Positions 12,701-27,700 of a stretch of 64,000 nucleotides of DNA are shown one piece after another. A program made the translations under genes and the position numbers. How positions within the stretch are numbered: position 1 is the stretch's first letter; every line of letters begins with the position of its first letter. This stretch comes from Theristus sp. LFF4_11. Taxonomy: Eukaryota; Nematoda; Chromadorea; Monhysterida; Xyalidae. The stretch covers positions 62,001 to 126,000 of the forward strand of contig JASANC010002545.1 of assembly GCA_030248135.1 (NCBI GenBank), read 5' to 3'. Under the pieces are notes generated by a model. It searched no databases. It saw nothing but the letters and a program-made list of their open reading frames with translations, and had not been told where the DNA came from.

Positions 12701-15700
12701 CGGTATTACTGGTTATAGTCTGCTTTGCGGCAATTTTATCCAATGTAAATTGAATGTAATTTTCTGATAAGAGCCAGAGACTGCCAATCGCTAATATCTG
12801 TATCATTAGCAGCTCCATCATCAACTTTATAGCCGAAAATTACCTGTTGAGTTAATGTTTTTGTTGTATTATATTGTTTTGCAATTCTTGAATGGTTTCC
12901 GCCCACTTCGTCCACGCCTCTGTTGGGCCAAACATTCAAAAAACGGTTTGTAATAATGTTGAGCACCGTGCGTGGCCATCAATGCAGCACCACAAAAAAT
13001 GAAGTCTCAATTTTTTAGGATCGAATTTGTAAGCTAGGAAACCGTCGTATGCAAAAGTGAAAGCTACTTTATTTCATAAACCAAGAACACTGGATGATAC
13101 TGGGCTGGTGTCTGGTGTTGAATGAGCACACAAGGATTGTGCCGTCAACGTGATGTGAACGTGAAAGTCCATGTGAACGTGATCTGATGTTTGTATTCTC
13201 TTTGGTATAGCAGTGTTCTTTCTTCATTTAGTGTTTTTTGCGACGGTTCAGTTCAGTTCTCGAACAGCCTGTGAACAACATACTTTTCGTTCATGCGAGT
13301 ATGTGCTTGCTTGTGAAGACGGCGTGTGCGTATGTGTTTTTGTGTTTGTTGGTTGCAAGGCTATGGCTATTCAATGGTATGGTTATTCTCAAGCAACCGA
13401 TACTGCTGTTCAAACACACGCGTTATTACCGGTTAAATATTTATATGCAGCGTTATGTGCTTTACCTTGGTGCACATGTTGTTAAGCTGAGAAGCTACAC
13501 AGCCAGCTAGCGAGGAGAGAACAGCTCTTGCTTGCTTGTTGGACAGCACAGTCAACGGCGCAGACACACGTACCGGAGAAACATGTTTGTGTATAATGTG
13601 ATGTTTTGTACATGTTCATGTTAATATCCTATCGGTCCGGCGCTGCGCGGATGTGTATGGGCTTGTGGATATGTGCATTAGGTGTTGGCTGGTTGTCTGG
13701 TGTGCGTGTCTGCACAAGGTAATCGCTAAGCGCTTTTCGGGTAATAAACACGAGTCAGCCGTCGACAGTGCTGCAGAATGTGCTGAATCTGATGTACACG
13801 CCTGGCTATCTCCACAATGCCGTACAACGGTCCTGTCATTATTCACAGTTCCTCTCGGCCTTTTGCCATCGTTTTTGGCTCGTTTGTTGGTCGTGGCATT
13901 TGAAGTGCGCATTTACTGCACTGCCACTGTTGTAAATCGACCAGTTGACTTGCTCTTCAGTGCTGCTTTGGCATCGCTGTCGATTTTGAATTGCGCTAAT
14001 TTCGGTGGTTGCTTGCTTCAACTGATCGATCGTCAAACTCAGTGCCGTGTCTTTTGTTTGAGACCGTTCGTTTGCTCAATGCTAGAATAGTATTCACCCA
14101 GTTGCCTGCTACAACTGCCTACAATTCTTCTTTTTGGGAATCTAACGTCCAACATTTCGTGCAAACTTGGTTGAACTGTTGGCTAGTTATAAGGAATCAA
14201 ACGGTGACCCACCAGTTCTGGTCTCCGTACCACCGTGTGTGTACAGTCACCACAATACACTGATGGGTGCATTTGCAGACTGATGTTTATGAGCCCCGGT
14301 GATCTTTGCATTTTGAGCAATTTGGTAGCAAAAGATCTGTTTTACAGATGTGAAATCTACCAGCGGCGAAATGACGTGCACCAGCAGTTTTTAGTAACAA
14401 CAAATATTATTCAGTGTACTGGAAAACTGCAACAGAAGTAAAGCTGGCAAGCAACGTTACAAGCTGGCGAACAAGCCCACTTGAGATTTTTGCGTTGGTT
14501 GTGCAGGCCCATGTAACGCCGCAAGTGTGTCTTGCGTTGACGAAACTAGGACTAGGACAGACTAGGACATATCGTCGTACCCCGACTGTTGATGTAGCAA
14601 ATTTTTAAAGCTTGTGATTTTTTTTGGACAGTCACGTTGGCCTTTGTGAAATTTACGGATTTGTCGATATTTTAGTTTTAATTTGGATAGGCGACATGGT
14701 TCGGACTTGAGCCATTTTGTTTATACAGCTGTTGACCTATTTCAACGATACAATACAATGTTACGCAAATCGTGCTGGTTACAGTGCGGAGCTTGTTGTA
14801 TAGAGTCGCTTAGTCAGTTTCGCTCAGTCGATGCGGTTGATTTGCAAACAGCACAGGCCACAGAGAGAGAGAGCTATTGAGCATTGCAGGTTGGGCGGGC
14901 AATCAGAAATATTGAAAACGGCTGATTCACGTTTCAATCGTTGTTAGTTTTGTGTTGCGCCATCTTGCAGTGTCGGCCTGCCTGCATGTTGTTTGGTTCG
15001 TCCTGTTTCCACCGACGTTGGTTGTTGTGTTTTCAACAGTTTTCGATCATTTTGCTGTTGCACAAACATCTATTCGAACTGTTGCTGAAATAGTCGTCTG
15101 TTTTTTCTCGCCCGATCTTCAGAACGGAACGAGTTTTCGGGTGAAAAACTGTCATTCCCTCCTGTTGGGGTGAAAACATGTATCCCCTCCCAAAATCCCA
15201 ACCAAACGTTTTCGCAAGTTGTTTGTCAAAGATTTTGTACCATTCGAAGTGATTTCCACGTTTTTTTTGCACGGCAGATTTTTCGGTGCACATTTATTGG
15301 ATCAGTAGGTGACAAGCGGCGCAGAAAATTGCAAACTGTCCATCCTTGATGGTCACATGATCCCAATCGCAAAACGAGCTGACCGAAGACAACACACCTT
15401 CACTGTGGAGAACTTGTGGCTTGTGCAATCACTGATGAAAGTTCGTTGGTGTTTCTTGGTGTTCAGCTGTGTTTCAATTTTTGAGGGAACTTCAGTTAAA
15501 TGGTTTGTCGGCATGTGTGTATATCTAGATAATTCGATTTCAGTTTTCACTCAAATCTGTTGTTCTTCTAATGCAGTCCTATGTTTCGAATGTGCGCGGT
15601 CAAATTTGGTTTGCTACACTTTCGCGACATTTTTTAAATTCGAAGCGTGTAAGTAGGCTGGTTCTTAAGGTCATCTCATCCCACCGTGGACAATTCAGCA

Positions 15701-18700
15701 ACGTGTTCAAACGCTGATGCTATTTACCAAAGTTGACCAAAATTTTTGTGAAGCCTCATTCGGTGCATGTAGTGTTCAACTAGCTGTAATTTGGCTAATC
15801 AACTAGCAGTATTGCTTGTTGTTTTGTGTTTTCAGCGCGGTCCAGACGAGCTACTGCAACCATTGGCCAATGGGAATGCCGCTACCGCCTCGCTCTCAGT
15901 GCTGCCGCCAATGACCGTCGATCAAGACGCCACCAAAAAAGTCGGCAAAGCAAACATTCATATTGTTGCTTTCAGTTGCTTTAATCGCCGATTGGTTTTC
16001 TTCGGTTGACCAGTGATCGCAAACTGAAATGATGAAATTTTTCGCCAGTTACTTTTCCCGGGCATTGTGAGCTTCGGTATGGCCTCGCTTCTTTTTCGGG
16101 GATCAAGCGCGTGAAAATTCAATCAAAGAAAGACGACTTTCGAAATCCAATTCTGTTCTGCTATTCTGTTTGTTGTTTTGCCCATTGCACACACAAATGA
16201 GAAAGATCACGCATTCTTGGAAAAAAACCTGGCTGTGATTGGTTTCACCTGGATTGAGAAGACAAAAGGAGTACCGTATTTATTCGGTCATACTGTAGAT
16301 GGTTTTTTGGTGAACCGTAGCTGTTCCGATCTCTAATGCCAACATATATGGCATGTTTTGCTTAAACCTGTCACTTTTTTCGCAAAATACAGAAGCAGTG
16401 AACGAAGAACGAACGGGTTCGACGTTGCATGAGAACACATTCAACCACAAATGGTGTGTTTTTATGTCAACCAAACCCGATTACATTTGTTCTTCAACTG
16501 TAATTCAAAGATTTTACATGCTCTGTATTTTCCAAAAAAGTGACAGGTTTAAACGAACACACCGTGCATCACAATTGTCAGGTTCGCCTGGACAACGGCA
16601 CAGCGGCAGCCTCTGGCGTCCTAACAGTGGCAACGTCAGGAGGTCGGTTGCAAGAATTATTGACAAATGTATTCACTGTATTACCAAAAAGACAGCATTG
16701 AGAGTTGAGCGATTTTTGTATCTTATTGTAATTGATTGTGATTTATTGTATTGAACATCTTCTGATGATGTGCTGTCGTCAATAGTCAGTAGTGCTATTA
16801 ATCTCAGTAGTTACACTGAACTACTGAAATTAGCAGCGCTAGTGCGACTTACACAAAACTGAGCGTCATATGCAATGAGAGCAGCCGACCAGTGCTGTGA
16901 TGATGTGTGACTGCGTTTGCATCGCTTTGCCAGGCACCAGCTCAAGTGCGTCCACCGCCGCCGTCGCGACCGCCCAGCAGCCACGCAGTCGTGTCGTCCA
17001 CCTGCGCAACGTGCCGTCGGACATGTCCGACGTTGAGCTCATTCACATGTGCATTCCATTCGGAAAACTCACCAACTTTCTGCTGCTCAAGGGCAAGAAT
17101 CAGGTTTGTAGCAGTATTTTCGTGGCGTTCTTTTTAATGCACGGCCTTGTAAGCGGTGGTGTGGTTGCGCAGCGCTCAAACGGTCATTTTAAAGATGTCA
17201 TTTTACACAGTATGTCATTTCAAAGTTTATAAAAAAACACGTTACCCGTTGGTTATACCGGTTGGCGCGATGCTAGCAATGCTGACTTCACTAGCGACTA
17301 TTTCGATTCGTATTTCACTGGTTCGTGCTTTGGAGGCTTTCGTGGAGTACGAGGACGAGCAAGGCGCCATGCAGCTGGTCGCCGTGTCGCAGGCCTGTCC
17401 GATTGTGCTCCGCGGACGCACCATCTTCTGTCAGTTCTCCAACCACCAGGAGCTGAAGACGGACAATAAAAACGCGTTCAATGTCGCCTCGGTGAGTGGG
17501 ATTTTGTATTGCATAACGAATGAAATGTGCGCAAGCTAGAGCACGCACGATTTTGTAACTATAGTTGTGGCGGAACACAGATTTTGCAGCATCCAAGTTG
17601 CTGATTGGTGTTATGTGTTCCACGCCCACTTCACACACTTTGTTGAGGCCTTTCTTGCTGTCAAAATTTGGTCTTCAGGGATGTGAAAAAATCTCGAGTG
17701 TGCGTATGATGCATACTACATAATATGGCCCACTCCTATAGGTCGTGAACTTCTGTCTGAAATTTATTTTTTTATACAGGGTGGTAAAAAACGTCAATTT
17801 TAAAACGCTTCAAGGTTTCTTCTGGCAATGTCACATTGTCTTCTGTTTGACTGTCATCTGCTCCTTAAATGTCTTGTTTTAGTCGCTTAAACTGTTCAGT
17901 GTGCCCACCGCTGAAGCCTTGCAGAACTTTGCGATGCAGTGGCCGGTCACTGTTGATTTGCTCAACGGTTGACACATTCAAATAAACTGTCACCGGCAAC
18001 TGCATTGCAAAGTTCTGCAAGGTTTCGGGCATCGTTTGCAAGTGGTCGTTGAAAACAACGGTTTGAAAATGTAAAAAAACGGTGAAAATCTAAATTTTGG
18101 ATAAAAGTACCGTTGTGCCTAACAGAGTTAATATTTTGGCTGAAATGACTATTAGTGGTGCATCCAGTCAGACATTAATGCAATAACGAGATCGAAGCGG
18201 TTGAAAAAACTTACGTTGTTTGATCACCCTGTACTTTCTCGTAAATTAAAAATGACTTCCTGAGTTCCTGTGTTATTCTTGATTAGTATTTTTGTCGTCA
18301 TTTTTTCCATCTGCCAAAAGCTTGTTGTAGTCGCTTGTTGTTTGTTGTAGCTGTGTTTGTGTACTTACTTGTACAACTAGCTACAATTTTAAGTCAGCAC
18401 AGACTGCATAAACGAAAAATGCAAACCACTGCAGACCGAAAACAATAAAATTATCCATAAACACTTAGCTTATTTTCCAGGCTTATTTTTATTGCTCTCC
18501 TACTTCCCCCGTGGTGTCTAACATTTTTCAATTTTCGCCAACCGTTTATAACTGAAAACTGTTTTTTGCGGAATACCCAAGAAACAGGTGGTGATGAAGA
18601 ATGCATTTTTATACATTTTTTGGAGCCACTGAATCGGTGGTTTTACTAAAAACGTTGATAAAACATTGTAAAGCTTGTGAAATGGTTCGCAATTGGGTGC

Positions 18701-21700
18701 AATCGAACAGGCGTACGGAAGCTGCAATGTCTTTAGTAATTTCTGAGCAAGCGAAAAAGGAAAGTACCGTATTACCCCCAATAAACCCCCATGGGGGATT
18801 AATACGTCAGCGACTTTTAGGGGTGGGGGTTTATTGGTGGGTGGGGGATTATTGGTGGGGGGGGGGGGGTTTATTTACAAAAAATTCTAGGGGTGGGGGT
18901 TTGTTGAAAAATGGCAAAAATACATTGCATGGCAGGCAAGAAAGTCGCAGAAACTGCTACTCTACATAGAAATTTCCTTTTATAACAGCCTTTTGTAATG
19001 AAATTACTATTAACTCACCCATTTGGGGCTTTTGGTAGCACAATTTCATCATTTTCACTGCAACCAGCCACTGAATTCGCTGGGTATGTGTTTCAAACAG
19101 GTCTCCAATAATTCCCATGGGGGATTATTTGTGGGGGGGGATTATTCGGAAACTGGTCGGGGGTGGGGGTTTATTGGTGGGGGGATTAATGGGGGGGGGT
19201 TTAATGGGGGTAATACGGTATACGGCTTTTCGAAGTGAGATTTTACTCAAGTTTTCATTATTGAATAACTTACCCGTCTCCACTCCAGTAAGGTCTTCTG
19301 GTCACTTTTTCAGTCAACCCCTTCGGATTGTTTTGTGTCCAAAGAAATATGATATCACGGCAACATCATACTTTTCCTTCTGCTTCATATCATTTCATAT
19401 CACATTTCTAATATGCATGCATGTTTGATAATGAATTCAGGGGGTTGGTGCGGATTGCACTGAGGGCATTGCTTGCTTGCATCTTGCTCTTGTGCTAATT
19501 AGTACCGTTAGCAGTTGCATACAGCAATGAATGCTCCTGATACGCGCTCGTGTGTGTGTGTGTGTGCGTATGTCTGTTTGTAACTGCCTGTGCAGATGCA
19601 ATTGTAATCAATTCGTTCACTGTTTCACTGTATCTGTTTTAGTCTCTGCGGTTCACTTCTAGCAAATGTGTGCAACAAAACATCTATCATTGCGGCTGCT
19701 CCTCATTTTGTCGCTCGTCCCATTGTACGTATTTCTGTTTCTGTCAGTGTTTGCAGAGACACACCAGCCCTTGATTAGAAAAAGGAGAACCTCAGCAGAC
19801 AAGAGCATGGCGGGCACACCTAACCGGTCTGTTGCCTGAAAGCATATTTTTATTGAAATATGTGTGCCATTGCACTATCGGAACATTTGTGCGTTACTTA
19901 CATCGACATATCACGTTTGGGAAACGGTCAAAAGTACTACTACTACATCTGACACTTATTTACAAAACTAGTGACTATGCTCGTGACGATTCAAGAAATG
20001 TTGATTTGGGATTCAGCGTTGTATTTTTGGTTTACGACCTTTTTGGCGGATCACTCAAAGGTCCGCGGTGCAAGTGCAATGTGTTTCAGTTTGTTTGCGC
20101 CGACAACAACACAACCGTCACCATTACACAATGTGTGATTTTAAAATAATAACAGCAACAACAAATATTCACCATGATAATAACCGTGTGTTGAACAAAT
20201 GCCTGTTTCAACTGCTTATGTTTTTATAATACTGTGAGTTTCTGAAACCAACTTTTTTTAAATATTTGATTTTAAATCCAGTTTTTAATGAAACAAACAC
20301 CGAGCCCAGTCCAGTGCTTAATTCGATATTCATTATGGTTTAGTCGGACAGCGAGATTGAGAGCTGCATTCCAACTTGATAGCTGAAATGGGAATGATTG
20401 AATGCATTAATTCTGAGCTGTCCGTTTTTAAATATCAAGCAAATATCTAATTAATAATATCAAGCTTCCAGTGACTTCTCTGTTATTATCTCCTTTCGAA
20501 TGGCAAACGCATATGTTGTAGGTTTTCTCTTCTCTCAGAATTTTCGATTAACTACCTGCAAATAAGGTTGGCAAAACTGTTTCCAAATCAGCCGTAAAAA
20601 CGGTTTTTTACTGTAATTTACCGTATTTTTACTCTGATTTACCGTAAAATCAGACTCCGTAATTCAAGTACTTTGGCGCAGTAGTGAGTCATGCAAAATA
20701 ATCAAGATTTCTGAAAATTCAATAGAAAAATCCATAGAAACGACTTGCTGTTGTCTCTATGTTGACTTGTTACAATCTACAGTCGAACTCTAAATTACAT
20801 TGAGTCAGCTGATTGGTTGGCTGCTGGATCACGTGATGCATGCTTTCTGTGCATGTGCTCCCAGAGCTGATTGTGCACCAACCAATCAGCTGATTTCCTA
20901 TAATTTAGATTTCATCTGTACTGTATGTAGGTCTAATACTGCAAATATGGTCTGAAATGGCGAAAATCGTAAAATCAATCGACTACTGGCGAACCAATGA
21001 GTTGAAAAAAAGGTTTCAACCGTTTCTTAAACCCCGTAAAATACGGTTTTTACCGTTTTTACGGTCAAAAAACTCATCTTTGCCAACCCATGTGTAAATA
21101 GTCGTCTAGAAATTGAGTTTGATTTCAGTTGAAGTTCGTTTTGATGATTTCAATTTACCGCGCTATCGCGAAACATTTTCCTATCCGTGCGTGCAAATGC
21201 ATATTGCGACAGATTCAATAAGAAAGATAATACATGCTTTGCAAAAATTGAATCTGGGCTGGTGAAAACTGAGTTACCACAGTGCTTCTGTTTTGTCATG
21301 AATTTTCTCGTTTTTCATTCGGTCTGTTGACTGTTTGAATGCTAATTAAGTCAATTTCCTCTCATTTTCACTCTTGCAAACTGATGCCTGTAAAGTTCTG
21401 CATCCATAGAATCACCCTTGGAGATAACAAGATATACATTTGTATGGATGCTCGATTCGCGACTTTACTTGCATCTGCTGCCCACATTTACATTGAGCTG
21501 CCTGAAATTTGAAACAAGACGTTGACTTTTACAAAACATTATTGTAACGTGTCGTATCTTCACACCTTTCTCGTGTGTGGTTTGGTTTGTTTTATTGAGT
21601 GGGTCTAGGAGACTGTTTGTTTATTCGTATTTATTTGTTCTTTGTCGTTTCAGTGTCATAGGTGTTCGAACTTCCTTACAATTTTGTTAACTTGTGACCT

Positions 21701-24700
21701 ATGGTTTGGCAAAATAATGCTGAGAGTCTTGACTTTGGGTCATTGCAGTGCTTGACATACTTGAAAGTTTCAACTGAAATTTTGAGACAATCAATGCCAA
21801 ACATTTCTCAAACTGTGTTCCTAATTTCAGACCAAAACAAGTCAAAGCAGTCGCGAGAACGAGCCATTTTGCCATTGTAGTTTTTTGAGACACCGTGTAG
21901 TTACAGAAACATACGTGATCGTATTGTCCCCAGGAAAATCAGCAGTGTGATTGTTCGTTTTGTTTGTTTTGCTGTTTATGTTTTATTACTGTTTCACTGA
22001 CATTTGTTGTCGTCAGATTGAGTGTTCCTTTGCCACCAGCGACATTGTGTGTTTTGTTCCCACCAACCAACATTTTACACTCACTAATTTTTACTTCAAA
22101 CTCGTGCCACTGCAAAGCGCATATCTTTTGTTGCCATCTCCCTCACACCCAACTCAGTTTTTCCGCAGTGTAGCGTCATGTTTGCTGAGGTATGTTGTGT
22201 CAATGTAGTTCTGTTGTTATTATTATTGCAAATATCAATGTGCATGCCACAGTGCACGACACGCGTCCAATGTCGTTCTCGTGTACCATTTGCTTTAATT
22301 TTCAGCAAGGAAACGGCCAATTTGTATTTTCTTCTCTTCAATGTGTGTCGCCCTTTTGACGCCCAATTTGCAGTGTTGCGCAGAATTGTTTTCACCCGTT
22401 GCTAGTGTTTCCCACGTTGTCTTAAGGAATCTGTACATTGTATACCCTCATGACCTCCATAAAAATGAAATTGAGGGTAGCTGCGATTGCGCGAATAGGA
22501 TCATCATTTTACGAAGTTTCACAATACACCACACCGCATGTGACCCTGCAGTATACCATACCGTATATGACAAGCAACCTCTGCTGCATTTCGAAAAAAT
22601 GCATAACTTTCTTTTAGCAGAGTATCAATATGAATATTTGTTCTGTGGGATTATCTGCATGGTTTGGACATTTTTGAGAAGTGAATAATTTTTCTTTTTT
22701 TTATTTGCCATATTTTGCTTTGTTTGTTGTTGGTTTTTCTGAACGTTTTAAAGAGGCCATCTAACATTTATAGCCCGCTTGGACTCTTCTCGGCTGCAGT
22801 TTCCAACTTCCAACCACTGAAACGCTATCAAACCCATTGTTTTCTTCAAATGTGGACCGCAATAACAAGTTTTCTGATCTAAATTTCTGCTCCGTATTCC
22901 GGTTATTTACAAATTAACTTGCAAGATGGACGTGATGTCTGATTTGACGCTCAGTGCAATGGTCAGTTTTTTTTCGATTACTTTGCGTTGGTTTCGCAGG
23001 TTATTATATGAGACGAGTCGAACAGAAAAACGAACACGCTGAAATGAAATGCTGAAGATTTAATTGGAACTCAAACCGGTAGTGTGATGTTGGAAATATT
23101 TTGCATGTATGCCACTTCCACTTGCACTCTCTGACAGACTTGCAGAAGAAAAAAACATCAAAATGTTCTCAGAGAGGTGTGAAAATTGAAAATGCGTACT
23201 CAACGAAAAAAATGATTGATAAGAATAATGGAAACGTGCACGACAGTACTCAACAGACATTGTACAACGAAACGTCTCAAGGTTGACCTGCCATTCATGT
23301 GCATCGCAGTCCACAGCAACAAAAAAGCTCATATCACGCTGGAGGTCCAGACAGATTCTAACTGAAAAACCTGCGGACACTCTCCAAATCGCACTTTTCG
23401 TTTGTGAAATTTCTCGTTTCTCTGTCAGAAACACCCTCATGCGTGGCTTGTTCAGTGGAGAAAGTAAAAACTAAGGATTTTCTTGCTGGCAAAACGCAGT
23501 TCATATGATTTCAACAATCACTTACACGTTATTATTGCATTGGCGTTGCTGATTTTTCGATGTTTTTTTTAGAATTTTGAATTAGAGAAACATGAGTTTT
23601 TCGATACAATAACCAAATTTTTAACAGCCTCCACCATGTAAAAGTTTTTGTTTTGTTTTCCGCATATTTTTTGTTTATTAATTTTTAACTAACATCAATA
23701 AGCTGTAAAACATCTATCAAGACTTCCAAGAAATCTCCTTGATAAACGCATAATGCAATTGATTGTTGAGGTGTTCACACCCATCTTCACATTCTGGTTG
23801 TCAGTTGGTTTAGGTTTTAAACAACAGAACTATACTTGCTTCATAACATGTTGAGGTACTTGCTACTCCTTGCTACTAAATTTTCAACTCCAGAACTTTG
23901 TTGTTGACTAGTTGAACAACTCTTCGCTCTTCCGTTCATTTACTTCATTTTCAGTTTCACACAACATCCCTGTAGTTTTCATTCTAAAATTTCCTGTTTT
24001 ATCGCACATTTATTTGTATGTTGGCTCTTCAGCAACGGTTTTTACAACCGACAGTAATTCAGCACAATGGATGGATTAGCCCACTGAAAACGGCAGATCG
24101 TTCGGTTTCGTTTGCGCTCGTTGCGTGTAATCTCCATATTTTTACAGCGCCGTTTTTATGAGCATTTCACAGGCTCCTAAACTGCTTTTATCCGTGTCAG
24201 TATCAGTTGTGTGAGTGTAATTGTGTGCTTTATTTGTGTTTTTTTATGAGTAATGGAGTTTTGTTTGTAGTGGGTGTTGGTCGGTTCAACTACTCTATTC
24301 CGGTAGTGGGTATCTTTGAGAAGACAACAAACCAAGCCCACTGCACCGTATGGTTGTCTCGATAAAACACCGATACTAATTTTACCAGGCGTAACATGGA
24401 ATGGAAAAATCATATTTCAGTTTCCGTATGTACTTATTTTATCGTAACACCAAAATCCGTGGTCATAAATATTCGCAGGTAAATCGATTTCAAACAAATA
24501 AAGTGGTGTCATATCTATTTGTACTTTGCGGACGGGTTTATGTGCTTATTTATGAGTTATGATACAATAGATTTCAGGCAGATTTGTCAGTTGGTTGATA
24601 ACATGAGCATATTTTTGGCCATTTAAACCATAAAACTTTGCACGTGCGTGTTTAAAAATGTTTTTTTTACTGTGGATTAAGTTCTTGAAAGTCACTTGTT

Positions 24701-27700
24701 TCACGTTTTCGTGTGTTTCAAACACTCGTGGTTGGCGGAAAATTGCGCAGCCCCGTCCAGAAACTCATTCATAACTAATTTTGTGCGGCGTCGCTGCAAC
24801 ATGTTTGTGTCTCATACGGCCGTGCTTGTCTAAACGCAATCTACGTTCATATTTCGGTTATTACGGGTTACGATGCATGTGCAGACGATACGGATACACT
24901 CAATTATCAGTCAGGCCCGAATCCCTAACCGATTTATGGGCATAGTTCACGCGATGACACTTGTGCCCAGCAAACGACACACTGCTTTTGCGTGCTAAAC
25001 CCAAAAGCTCTGCTACTATTCTGACTGAGCTGCAAATTAATTACATAGCGCATTGTGTGTGCATCTGATTGCGACTGCACACATCGTAGCTATTAACCGG
25101 CCATAGATGCCAGCCAGTCAGACCGCCGTGGCATGCTACTCAAGCTGCAATCAAACTCTGCTTGCTCGGTGACACTGGTCTGGGTCTGTTGCCGTTTGCC
25201 TCGACAACTTTTCGCAACACACATCCTGGTTTTGTTAAGAGCAGAGCAGAATACGTCTGTTGGAAAATGGTTTTCTGTTCATATGTATAGTGTTTGAATT
25301 GTTTTTATTTGTTTACTTTGCTGACTCACCATTTACTTCCAGTTTGGCGGATCATTGAGGATTCTCAGAGATTTCAATGTATGCTCTACCGTGGGCCGAG
25401 ACCCGATCGCGATATGGAAGAGTTAGAGACTGTGACCGTGGTCGGTGGTTTACGATTCATGCGTCACAGATACCATCAGTCCACGTGTCTCTCAGTTTGT
25501 AATGAAAACGCAGGCGCGTTATTGTTTTGCATGCAGTGATGTTGTGTCGATGGCTCCGACCACCTGCATTGTTCGCATTTTATGTTCCTGTTGTTTTTTT
25601 TCTGCTACTCAGTTTTGCGAGTAGTTTAGCTGAGTGTACAGCAGCAGCGTCATTAACTGCATAACACACTGCCACACTAAAATTTCGCGGTTTATCATGT
25701 TCACTCAAAACTGCAATTTCAAAAACAGCTGGTTCCACTCCATCGGCAGAGTTTGCAGTTGGCAGTTTTTACTTGAAAAAGAGCGCCTTGCTTCGCTCTT
25801 CACCCAGTCTCCTCGCAAGAAGTAGTTTTTCAAATTATTTCCAATCTGCCGTGCGTGTATGCGCGTACTTAGTTATTTTTATGTGCATTTGGTTGTTTTT
25901 TCATCCCTGGCAGCTTTTCTGAGGATTATGTTTGTGCGCACATTGTGTACAACAGAGTTCAGAACGGTTCGATGATGGAAACGCTGCGATTTTTTTCAAC
26001 TGGCTACCTACAGAGAGCGCTGGAATCTCTATCGATATGTTCACTTCACGTGCGTGTTAAAACTTAGTTCGCTGTTAAACCTCAACCGAATTCGCTGATT
26101 GCTATTTTGAAAGTATTTTGGTGTCATCAATTCTATGGTGCTGGTCTCATTCATCAATTTGTCACCAGTGATCATGTTTTCTCTGCTTCCTCGCAAGTTA
26201 CAGTAAAACATTTTCTTCGATGCCACTGTCTTTCCGATGGTTAGAAACTTTTTATAACCATTGATTTCTTAATGTTTTTCTCCACCTCTTATGCACTTTG
26301 CGCCGAAGAATTTTTTATAAGATAATTTTTCCTCTGTCAAAACCCTTTTTACGCCACGTTGAAAATGATTTTGCGATGTTGCTGTCATGTCTATGACAAT
26401 GCACGTCATAATCAATTTGCCAGTCACCATTCTTCAGTTGTATACAACTCATGTACACTTCACACTTTTTTGTCACTTTCCGCGATGTTCTCTATCGTCT
26501 TACTTATGTACACAATATTTTCGTTTCGCACTTTCTATTTCTGTGTGCCGTTTTTCATGGTGGTAATGGTGATAAGTAAATTCGAGTGTCAGTGAGACTC
26601 TTATGTGGTGTGGTGCTTTTACTCGTGTGTTTCTTCGAGAAAAGTTAGTTACGTTAAGTAAAATCGCATAGGTTTACAAGTTTTTCTTAGTTTTGGTGCA
26701 CTTTTGGAATTTTTCCCGAAATAATTCGCCCAAGAAAATTACAAATCAAGTCAGGTCTTTCTTTCGTGATGTCTTGAAATCTCAATTTATTCGTTTTGAA
26801 TTTGTTAATGCTTATTGTGCCACTGCGGCCCAAAGAATTGCGGCCTGGATGACTGTGGTCCGGTATTTTTATCAGTAAAAACCAATGCCTTGCCGCAACT
26901 GACTGAAGCCGTAACTCTTCGGGCCGCAATAGTATGCATGCATGTCTCTGTTACATATACATGTGTTTTTATTTTGTAAAAAAGAGGTTTCTTTTCTATT
27001 AATTAATGTTTCAATGCGAATGCGGGAGTAGAAAACGAAAATTAAATTTTGTTCTTTATCGGTTGTCAGTTATTAAGTTTTACACGTTTTAACCGCAACG
27101 CGTATGTGTGTGTGTGTGTGTGTGTTGTAACTGGTGCTGCGTGTGTCAAACATTTTATGCAATAAAATGTGTAAGTTGAGTTGCGGTTTTGCGCGAAGAG
27201 CGATTTTTTTGTTTGCTGAGTGTTTTATTGATTACGCTTGCGTCTGTCAGCATTTCAGGTGTGTAGCGTTTTTTATGAGTTTAATATTGTGAAATATACT
27301 TTCAGAACTTATGTGCATCATTGTTGTGCTGGACTAACAATTTTGTTGGTGTAAAAATCGTGGATTGACCAATTTTTCCATTTTCATACCACACAACATT
27401 TTGTTGTGAACGCTGATATTTTTTATGCATTTTAACGAGGTTCGTATGTGAATGAATCCTTATATACATGAAATCTTATTTCAACCTTTTAAAATTTGAC
27501 GCAAAAAACAAAATGCAGGTGAAGCCTGTTCAGGGATATCAGTTGCATGTTACACACATTCTAGTGATTCTGAAGATTCCTTCACAACCGGCATCACCGC
27601 ATTGTTGTTGTTGTTGTTGTTTTCTTGGATTTTTTAGGCAATGTTTTTAGCCAGGAGTCAGGACTAACACAAAGTGTAGGGTAGGGCGCCCATAGAGTTT

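Larger units (their letters stand above)
6875..15835 (+). other. PTB intron 1, about 9 kb
   Basis: Donor AAG/GTACAT, acceptor TTGTGTTTTCAG. It contains a TA-flanked MITE (11599-12049), an hAT-like palindrome (about 12140-12515), a (GT)n tract near 11310-11330 and many TTGTTG runs. No further coding exon is recognised. An alternative first exon cannot be excluded: the 10-codon ATG ORF at 8649, [10 protein letters not shown], ends at a phase-0 GTTTGG donor-like site. Confidence 0.6.

Noticed and set aside
22926..22965. ATG-rich stretch ([12 protein letters not shown]) as an alternative PTB first exon
   Set aside because: It lies inside intron 4, downstream of RRM1 exons, with no good phase-compatible donor.
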